The translations under genes and the position numbers were made by a program. The notes under the pieces were generated by a model that worked only from the letters and a program-made list of their open reading frames with translations, searched no databases and was not told the origin of the DNA. A stretch of DNA of 61,997 nucleotides from Coriobacteriaceae bacterium AF45-21 (GTDB lineage: Bacteria; Actinomycetota; Coriobacteriia; Coriobacteriales; Coriobacteriaceae). Positions 56,333 to 61,997 of this stretch are shown here, one piece after another. Positions within the stretch are counted from its first letter, which is position 1. Each line of letters starts with the position of its first letter. The DNA lies in contig JAQCYU010000013.1 of assembly GCA_027682925.1 (NCBI GenBank), positions 1 to 61,997 of the forward strand, in the 5' to 3' direction.

Positions 56333-57346
56333 TTAGGCCATCGGGATTCGGTCGTGGTTGACTTGGCTGTAGAACAGGCGCTGGATCTCGGCGGCATCGC
56401 GTGACTGGCCGAGTGCCCACATGGTCTTGGCCACGAGCGTCTCGGTGGTCATGTCGTCGCCGCGCAGAATGCCCGGATGATCGGCGTAAGCACGGCCAAC
56501 CTCATAAACACCCAGGTCAAGGCCCTCTTCTGGGACCTGCGTGGTCATAACGACGGTGCGGCCCGAATCGACCCAGCGGAAAATTGCCTCTTGGAACGAC
56601 TCGCCCGACTCGCCAAACTCGGGAATACCGCCAATGCCAAAGGTCTCAAGGATTACAGCATCGTAGCTGTCGGCAAGGGCGTCGAGGATGCCCGGGTTTA
56701 CGCCGGGCGTAAGCTTGAGTACAAATACGCGCGGGTCGATGCTGTCGTAGAAACGCACCGGGTTTTCGCCCTGATGCGTGCCGTGAAGCCCGTTGTGCAC
56801 GATGCGGTCATTGCGGATATAGGCGATGGGTGGATAGTTGACGCTAATGAACGCGTTAAAGCTCATGGTGCGCTGTTTGCGGGCGCGCGTGCCGGCAATG
56901 GCTACGCCGCCAAACACGATCGAGACATCGTGCGAGTGCTCGTCGAGCGCATAGAGCAGGCTCTGGTACAGATTGAGTTTGGCGTCAGTAAAGGGATTGC
57001 CCATGGGCTTTTGCGAGCCGGTGAGTACGATGGGCTTGGGGCTGTCCTGAATCAGATAGGAAAGCGCCGCCGCGGTGTAGCTCATGGTGTCGGTGCCGTG
57101 CAGAATCACGAAGCCGTCGTGGTCGGCATAACCCTCGACGATGACGTCGCGGATACGCATCCAGTCACTGGGGCGCATATTGGTGCTGTCGATGTTCATC
57201 GGCTGTACCACGTCGAGCTCGCAGAGGCCCGAGATCTCGGGGACGCTCTGGGCGAGCTCCTCACCGGTCAGGGCGGGGGAGAGGCCATTGCCGTCCTCGG
57301 TCGATGCGATGGTGCCGCCCGTGGCGATGAGAAGGATGCGCTTCAT
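56333..57346 (-). CDS. ansA: L-asparaginase, type I (cytosolic)
   Basis: The 337-residue enzyme hydrolyses asparagine to aspartate and ammonia. The first catalytic motif is LLIATGGTIASTEDG and the second VILHGTDTMSYTAAALSY, followed by VLTGSQKPMGNPFTDAK. No signal peptide is present, which favours the cytosolic type. It is divergent from guaA. Family members can have glutaminase side activity. Confidence 0.95.
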   Translation of the reverse strand: MKRILLIATGGTIASTEDGNGLSPALTGEELAQSVPEISGLCELDVVQPMNIDSTNMRPSDWMRIRDVIVEGYADHDGFVILHGTDTMSYTAAALSYLIQDSPKPIVLTGSQKPMGNPFTDAKLNLYQSLLYALDEHSHDVSIVFGGVAIAGTRARKQRTMSFNAFISVNYPPIAYIRNDRIVHNGLHGTHQGENPVRFYDSIDPRVFVLKLTPGVNPGILDALADSYDAVILETFGIGGIPEFGESGESFQEAIFRWVDSGRTVVMTTQVPEEGLDLGVYEVGRAYADHPGILRGDDMTTETLVAKTMWALGQSRDAAEIQRLFYSQVNHDRIPMA

Positions 57347-57613
57347 GCTGGTATTCCTATCGTATTTGCCGCCACAGAGGCGGAGTCGTTCGGCAGTATT
57401 GTGGCACAGGGCGACGAATGTTCAAACGTATTACATCATCTGTGACGTTTGGTAACACTTCAATCGCCGTCAAATAGGGCTCAGGTCGTGCGTTTGCCGT
57501 GCGCTGATGGCTGCGAGGGACGAGAAACCCCATATAACGTGTACACTATGGAGGTTATTTTCGTTTATTCGCGCGGGTGGGCACCGGCTCCCCGCCAACA
57601 AGAGGGGGAAACC

Positions 57614-59212
57614 ATGGATCAAAAGGCTTCCGCAAAGGTCCTCGTACTCGACTTTGGTGCGCAGTACGGTCAGCTCATTGCCCGTCGCGTCCGCGACCTC
57701 AACGTGTATTCCGAGATTGTCCCCTGCGACATCTCGGCCGACGAGATTCGCGAGATGAACGCCTCTGCGCTCATCCTTTCCGGCGGCCCGGCCTCCGTGT
57801 ACGCCGAGGACGCTCCGTCCATCGACCCCGCCATCTTTGACCTGGGTCTTCCTGTCCTGGGCTTCTGCTACGGTCATCAGATCACGGCCGTGACGCTCGG
57901 CGGCAAGGTCGGCCACTCCGAGGTGGGCGAGTACGGCCGCGCCACCATCACGCGCACGGCCGGCGCCAAGCTCTTTAACTCCACGCCTATGGAACAGACC
58001 GTGTGGATGAGCCACCGCGACGCCGTTTCCGAGGTGCCCGAGGGCTTTACCGTTACCGCCAGCACCGACGTGTGCCCGGTTGCTGCCATGGAGTGCGTCG
58101 AGCGCAAGATTTTCACCACGCAGTTCCATCCCGAGGTCAAGCATTCCGAGTATGGTCAGCAGCTGCTGAGCAACTTCCTGTTTGAGATTTGCGGCCTGGA
58201 GCCCAACTGGAGCATGGACAACCTGGTCGAGACCATGACGGCTGAGTTCCGCGAGAAGGTCGGCGACGACCGCGTGATTCTGGCCCTGTCCGGTGGCGTC
58301 GACTCCTCCGTCGTGGCTGCGCTGGGCGCTCGCGCCGTGGGCAAGCAGATGACCTGCGTGTTCATCAACCACGGCCTGCTGCGCAAGGGCGAGCCCGAGC
58401 AGGTGGAGGAGGTCTTCACCAAGCAGTTTGACGTCGACTTTATCCACGTCCACGCCGAGGACCGTTATGCCGAGCTTCTGGCCGGCGTGACCGAGCCCGA
58501 GGAGAAGCGCCGCATCATCGGTACGCAGTTCTGGAAAGAGTTCTTCGCGGTTGCTCAGCAGCTTGAGACCGATGGTAAACCCGTGAAGTACCTGGCTCAG
58601 GGCACCATCTACCCCGACATCATCGAGTCCGGCGCTCGCAAGACGGGCGGCAAGACGGCCACCATCAAGAGCCATCACAACCTGATCCCGTTCCCCGAGG
58701 GCGTGCACTTCGACCTCATTGAGCCGCTCGACCACTTCTTTAAGGACGAGGTCCGCGCGCTTGGTCTGGCGCTGGGTCTGCCGGGTCACATCGTGTTCCG
58801 TCAGCCTTTCCCGGGCCCGGGTCTTGCCATCCGCATCATCGGTGCGGTCGACAAAGAGAAGCTCGAGATCCTCAAGAACGCCGACGCTATCGTGCGCGAG
58901 GAGCTCGACGCCTACAACCAGCGCCTGTTTGAGCAGACCGGCGAGCGCAACTCCGAGCACAGCTGCTGGCAGTATTTCGCGGTCCTGCCCGATATTAAGT
59001 CCGTTGGCGTTATGGGCGACGAGCGCACCTATCAGCGCCCGATCATCCTGCGCGCCGTCGAGTCCAGCGACGCCATGACCGCCGACTGGGCCAAGCTGCC
59101 CTACGACGTGCTGGCCCGCATCTCCGGCCGCATCGTAGCCGAGGTTCCCGGCGCCAACCGCGTGTGCTACGACATCACGTCCAAGCCGCCCGCGACCATC
59201 GAGTGGGAGTAG
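57614..59212 (+). CDS. guaA: GMP synthase (glutamine-hydrolysing)
   Basis: GuaA makes GMP from XMP, ATP and glutamine. The amidotransferase domain has the nucleophile Cys85 in LGFCYGHQITA and FHPEVKHSEYG. The synthetase has the PP-loop ILALSGGVDSSVVAALG. The C-terminal dimerisation domain ends PPATIEWE. I start at ATG 57614 behind AGAGGGGGAA; longer in-frame extensions have no family support. Length, 532, is normal. I looked for a purine riboswitch in the 200-base leader and did not find a convincing one. Confidence 0.96.
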   Translation: MDQKASAKVLVLDFGAQYGQLIARRVRDLNVYSEIVPCDISADEIREMNASALILSGGPASVYAEDAPSIDPAIFDLGLPVLGFCYGHQITAVTLGGKVGHSEVGEYGRATITRTAGAKLFNSTPMEQTVWMSHRDAVSEVPEGFTVTASTDVCPVAAMECVERKIFTTQFHPEVKHSEYGQQLLSNFLFEICGLEPNWSMDNLVETMTAEFREKVGDDRVILALSGGVDSSVVAALGARAVGKQMTCVFINHGLLRKGEPEQVEEVFTKQFDVDFIHVHAEDRYAELLAGVTEPEEKRRIIGTQFWKEFFAVAQQLETDGKPVKYLAQGTIYPDIIESGARKTGGKTATIKSHHNLIPFPEGVHFDLIEPLDHFFKDEVRALGLALGLPGHIVFRQPFPGPGLAIRIIGAVDKEKLEILKNADAIVREELDAYNQRLFEQTGERNSEHSCWQYFAVLPDIKSVGVMGDERTYQRPIILRAVESSDAMTADWAKLPYDVLARISGRIVAEVPGANRVCYDITSKPPATIEWE

Positions 59213-59325
59213 TTGATAGGGATTTGACCTGTACTTTTGAGTGCCGCACTGTACCGCTGAGTTTCGTTTCGTACGTGAGTCACGGCAAAGCCGCCAGCGA
59301 CGGCGGTGGGTAAAAACGACCATCG

Positions 59326-59360
59326 AGCCTCCGTTCCCGCGTTGGGACGGAGGCTTTTCT
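59326..59360 (+). terminator. Terminator of guaA
   Basis: AGCCTCCGT pairs with ACGGAGGCT (59347-59355) across a 12-base loop, followed by TTTCTTTGG. The stretch from here to 59525 holds no gene. Confidence 0.85.
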
Positions 59361-59525
59361 TTGGTCTTTCACTCCCTTTCGCCTGCGATTTCGCTATTTA
59401 CTCCCAGTGTTTCAAGATGGCAAAGCACCGGGCGGTATTCGGAGGAATGGGAGCAAGGATTTATCCCAAGTGAGTAGACACGCGGTTTTTGTTCCCGGTG
59501 GCGAAGCGGGACCGTTTCGGAGCCC

Positions 59526-60326
59526 ATGAAACTCAAATCGAACTCAACGGGCTTCACCTCGTGCAGCGAGCTGCGCACCGTGAGCGCGACCTCGTTCGAC
59601 AACTCCAAGATCAAGAAGTACACGAGCGTTCTCCACAGGTGCAGCAGGCTTGTGGGCGGCACCGACGGCTTCGTGCCGTCTCAGACCTCCGGCGCCTCCG
59701 TCCTCAAGCTGGGGGCGGGCGGCGTTCTGACCGACCTCGAGTACGAAGTCCGCACCTGGCTCAACGCCATGCTGTTCGCCGACGGCGAGCTCAAGATCGG
59801 GTTCGCCAAGGCCGATGCGACAGGTCGCGAGGTGCTGGCCTCCGACACGCTTTGCGCCAACGCCAAGTACACTGCGATCCAGGCGACGCCCTGGGCTTCG
59901 TTCGGCAAGAGCGTGAAGCGCGTGACCATCGCCGCCGACACATCGAGGGTCGCCAACGTGAACCTGAACTACTGGTTCTACAGCTGCAACGCCCTGACCT
60001 CGGTCTCCGGCATGGCGAACCTGCGCGGCATGGCCTACATGAACCGTACGTTCAACTCGTGCTCCGCGCTCACCGAGCTCGATCTGCGGGGCATGAGCCC
60101 GGCGTCGCTTTGAGCATGCTCTATACGTTCGGCGCTTGCACCCCTTGAGCGCATCCTGGTCGATGCCGACTGGGAACTGCCGAGCGGGCGCACGGGCTCT
60201 TCCACGTTCTACAACTGCAAGGCCATCGTGGGCGGCAACGGCACGACCTACGACTCCAAGCAGACGTCGTACGCGATGTGCCACATCGACCGCGAGGGGC
60301 AGGCGGGCTACCTCACTGCCGGGTAG
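59526..60326 (+). CDS. BspA-like (DUF285-type) repeat protein, probable phage tail or surface protein (two apparent frameshifts)
   Basis: The protein of about 266 residues has BspA-type repeats: YWFYSCNALTSVSGMANLRG, MAYMNRTFNSCSALTELDLRGM, then after a slip MLYTFGAC and LERILVDADWELPSG. It ends GQAGYLTAG. The frame moves back by one near 60112 (CTTTGAGC) and forward by one near 60143 (ACCCCTT), so the net frame is unchanged. The start at 59526 has GGAG upstream but the N-terminus looks as if it may continue a longer gene. It precedes phage-like lysis genes, so a tail or adhesin role is possible. Confidence 0.7.
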
Positions 60327-60349
60327 CGGCTTGGGACTGAGCATATGGA

Positions 60350-60396
60350 ACCCCTGGCAGCAGCGCAGGCACCCTTCCTGCGCTGCTGCCAGGGGT
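60350..60396. terminator. 20-bp perfect hairpin after the BspA-like gene
   Basis: ACCCCTGGCAGCAGCGCAGG is exactly complementary to 60377-60396 with a seven-base loop. There is no T-tract, but the stability and position 24 bases after the stop codon suggest a terminator. Confidence 0.7.
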
Positions 60397-60460
60397 GGGC
60401 GCGCCGCCCCTGTGGTGTGGGTTAGGCGATGGGATGTGGCGGCGTGTAGCGAGAACTGCT

Positions 60461-60847
60461 TTACTCCTCGATTTCGGAAGATGGGTGAACCTTCCCCTTT
60501 ATTTGAGGCTTCTGCTTTTCGATCTGGCGATAAAGCTTGTTGTACTCGATAGCCCACGGCCTTTCGATTTTTCGCAGAGCCAGAAGGTTTATGTGGCTTG
60601 TCGTATATGCCCTTGCTTTTTCTTCGGAAAAGCCTTCGTACATTGTCAGGTATCTTGCGAAATTACGCTGGAAGAATCCTTCGTAGCGTTCCTGTGACAA
60701 CAGCTGCTCCGCTTCTCCTCGAGGCAAATCCCAGTGTTTTTGCAACAGGCCCAGGATTGCTTCCGTGGATGCAGGAGTCTCGTTAAGAGCCGCTACAGCT
60801 CTCAAGAGACTTTCGTTGTACCCCTCCTCGTAAAGCCGGCTTCCCAT
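60461..60847 (-). CDS. Hypothetical soluble protein (128 aa)
   Basis: The product begins MGSRLYEEGYNESLLRAVAA behind CGGGAGGTAGAA, a good ribosome site. It is helical and rich in Glu, Arg and Tyr, with no membrane span. Its GC content is lower than its surroundings, and it is transcribed against the flanking phage-like genes, which is typical of a cargo gene. I recognise no domain. Confidence 0.7.
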   Translation of the reverse strand: MGSRLYEEGYNESLLRAVAALNETPASTEAILGLLQKHWDLPRGEAEQLLSQERYEGFFQRNFARYLTMYEGFSEEKARAYTTSHINLLALRKIERPWAIEYNKLYRQIEKQKPQIKGKVHPSSEIEE

Positions 60848-61004
60848 TTCTACCTCCCGTTAGCGACTCTTTCGAACAATCGTTACTGTGCTTTTTCTTA
60901 TTTTACCTCGCTTTTTATAGCAGCAATTCAGCTACCAGCTGATTTGTGACCGCAGCGGATGATGGGGCCGTTGAAGTTGGTCCATGTCCTGCTGGGAGGT
61001 CCTT

Positions 61005-61223
61005 GTGGAGTCTATTGCGGTGGCGCTCATCGGCATCGTGACGCTGGTCGGGGTGATCGCGTCGAACTCGCGAAGCCGCGCGGTGATGGAGCTCAAGATT
61101 GACGAGCTCACGCGGCGCGTTGAGAAGCACAACTGCCTCATCGAGCGCACCTACAAGCTCGAGCAGGACATGGCCGTGGTCAGGCGCGACGTTGACGCGC
61201 TTGAGGAGAGGAACGGCAGATGA
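61005..61223 (+). CDS. Small membrane-coiled-coil phage protein
   Basis: From GTG 61005 (GGGAGG upstream) the 72-residue product has one membrane helix (ESIAVALIGIVTLVGVIAS) and a charged coiled coil (ELKIDELTRRVEKHNCLIER). An ATG at 60984 is an alternative start. It overlaps the next gene by four bases. Proteins of this layout lie before holins in many phages of Gram-positive hosts. Confidence 0.7.
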   Translation: MESIAVALIGIVTLVGVIASNSRSRAVMELKIDELTRRVEKHNCLIERTYKLEQDMAVVRRDVDALEERNGR

Positions 61224-61432
61224 ACCGTTTTCTGACGAGCAACGAGCGGCGGTGGCACCTTATGCGCACGGTCGTCCAGGGCGTCCTGGGCGTCGTGGTG
61301 GCCAACGTCGACCTGCTCATGGGCGTGGCCGTGCTCGATCCCACGTGGCGCGTGCTGTGCGTGGCCATGGTGATGGCCGTGCTCTCGCCCGTTATTGCCG
61401 AGCTGGGAAAGGCGGGCGATTCCGATGAGTGA
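61220..61432 (+). CDS. Phage holin (r1t-like)
   Basis: The 70-residue protein has two predicted membrane helices (VVQGVLGVVVANVDLLMGVA and WRVLCVAMVMAVLSPVIAEL) and a short acidic tail. Holins form pores that let the endolysin reach the wall. It overlaps the genes on both sides, as in compact lysis cassettes, and a lysin-type amidase follows. Confidence 0.8.
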   Translation: MNRFLTSNERRWHLMRTVVQGVLGVVVANVDLLMGVAVLDPTWRVLCVAMVMAVLSPVIAELGKAGDSDE

Positions 61433-61562
61433 GTACGCAAGCGAGGAGGAGCGCTGGGAGGAGTTGCGCGAGCCCGGCTACGAGCCCGCCGCGCCCAGCG
61501 ACTTCAAGCCCGAGGAGGGCGAGGACGCGGGATTCAAGGAGGTCAGCGCCAATGGGGCATAG
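61425..61562 (+). CDS. Very acidic small protein in the lysis cassette (45 aa)
   Basis: ATG 61425 overlaps the holin end by eight bases. The product begins MSEYASEEERWEELREPGYE and is acidic throughout, ending EVSANGA. It also overlaps the amidase start by 11 bases. The nested overlaps and good codon use support translation, but no function is known. Confidence 0.55.
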   Translation: MSEYASEEERWEELREPGYEPAAPSDFKPEEGEDAGFKEVSANGA

Positions 61563-61997
61563 CATCCTGTTCAAGCAGTGCGGCAGCGACCGCATGACGC
61601 GCAGGCGCTCGCACGCCATCGACCGCATCGTGATCCACTACACGGCGACCCTGACGTCGGCCCGCAACAACGCGATCTACTTCTCGCGCAACGAGCGGCA
61701 GGGGTCGTCCGCCCACTACTTCGTGGGCGACATCACCGACGAGATCTACCAGAGCGTGGCCGAGGGCGACACCGCCTGGCACGCCGGCAACTGGCTCATG
61801 AACTGCCGCAGCGTTGGCATCGAGGTCGTGAGCGCCGGCGAGGACTACAGCGAGGTCGAGGCGGGCAAGCTCGCCTGGCTCGTGCAGACCCTCATGAAGC
61901 GCTACGGCATCTCCGAGGGCGGCGTCATCCGCCACTACGACGTGACCGGCAAGATCTGCCCCGCACCCTACATCGCCGCCGGGCGCAGGGCAGCCCT
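61552..61997 (+). CDS. N-acetylmuramoyl-L-alanine amidase (endolysin), 3' partial
   Basis: The visible 148 residues form an amidase_2 (PGRP-like) domain: RIVIHYTATLTSARN with the zinc His, SAHYFVGDITDEIYQSV, WHAGN, SVGIEVVSAGED and IRHYDVTGKICPAP with further zinc ligands. Such enzymes cut the bond between muramic acid and L-alanine. AAGGAGG precedes ATG 61552. The gene runs off the window, so any cell-wall-binding repeats are unseen. Together with the holin it forms a phage lysis cassette. Confidence 0.92.
   Translation, partial: MGHSILFKQCGSDRMTRRRSHAIDRIVIHYTATLTSARNNAIYFSRNERQGSSAHYFVGDITDEIYQSVAEGDTAWHAGNWLMNCRSVGIEVVSAGEDYSEVEAGKLAWLVQTLMKRYGISEGGVIRHYDVTGKICPAPYIAAGRRAA

Noticed and set aside
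57520..57613. Possible purine riboswitch upstream of guaA
   Set aside because: ATATAACG and CTATGG recall fragments of the purine aptamer, but the paired stems and loop-loop contacts could not be built.
57470..59323. 617-codon minus-strand frame opposite guaA
   Set aside because: It is the antisense shadow of guaA; no ribosome site or domain.

Overview
The window looks like about 62 kb of chromosome from a high-GC, Gram-positive, anaerobic gut actinobacterium of the class Coriobacteriia, most likely Collinsella or a close relative. That placement is an inference from LPXTG pilins with a class C sortase, a GatCAB amidotransferase, a type III glutamine synthetase, lipid II amidation genes (MurT/GatD), a corrinoid MetH with a separate reactivation protein, and a PTS/GH4 sugar locus. 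No 16S rRNA gene is present to confirm it.

Layout. 1-4.3 kb: end of a sortase-assembled pilus locus (two pilins, a duplicated small-gene unit, a sortase). 4.6-8.1 kb: gatC-gatA-gatB. 8.1-8.5 kb: a cluster of structured intergenic elements. 8.5-15.7 kb: an AraC regulator divergent from an IrtAB/YbtPQ-like ABC pair, then a small anchored protein and a metal P-type ATPase; both plus-strand units carry the same near-palindrome upstream. 15.8-17.8 kb: a toxin-antitoxin pair and an AT-richer islet with a secreted protein. 17.9-19.5 kb: an unknown gene, tmRNA, and debris derived from the tmRNA 3' end. 19.5-24.4 kb: patatin, rplM-rpsI, glmM, PTS EIIA and nagB. 24.9-27.9 kb: a 999-residue NTPase/BTAD regulator. 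27.9-35.3 kb (minus strand): YhbY, a methyltransferase, a UPF0210 protein, and the metF / MetH-activation / metH operon. 35.7-42.8 kb: glnA (type III), a MITE-like element, tRNA-Glu, a fused murT-gatD gene and two repeat-rich unknowns. 43.3-48.3 kb: an iron alcohol dehydrogenase, two glycerol-dehydrogenase-like genes and a polyferredoxin. 48.4-53.7 kb: a GntR-controlled alpha-glucoside locus (dehydrogenase, PTS EIICB, GH4 phospho-glucosidase). 53.8-59.2 kb: ychF, small genes, L-asparaginase and guaA. 59.5-62 kb: a BspA-like repeat protein and a phage-type lysis cassette that runs off the window.

How the genes connect. The EIICB at 50.6 kb has no EIIA domain and may use the stand-alone EIIA at 22.9 kb. 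GlmM and NagB frame amino-sugar flux. GlnA, GuaA, GatCAB and MurT-GatD all produce or spend glutamine nitrogen. MetF, the activation protein and MetH form one methionine-synthesis unit.

Two points affect the whole window. First, at least 18 apparent single-base frameshifts fall inside otherwise intact genes, including near-essential ones, and almost all fit the loss of one base from a run of two or three. They are most likely sequence errors, so split genes are annotated here as single genes. Second, the intergenic DNA is rich in palindromic families. The most striking has long perfect but mutually unrelated stems around a conserved loop (8124-8259 and 29462-29595), with two shorter apparent relatives at 8261-8465.
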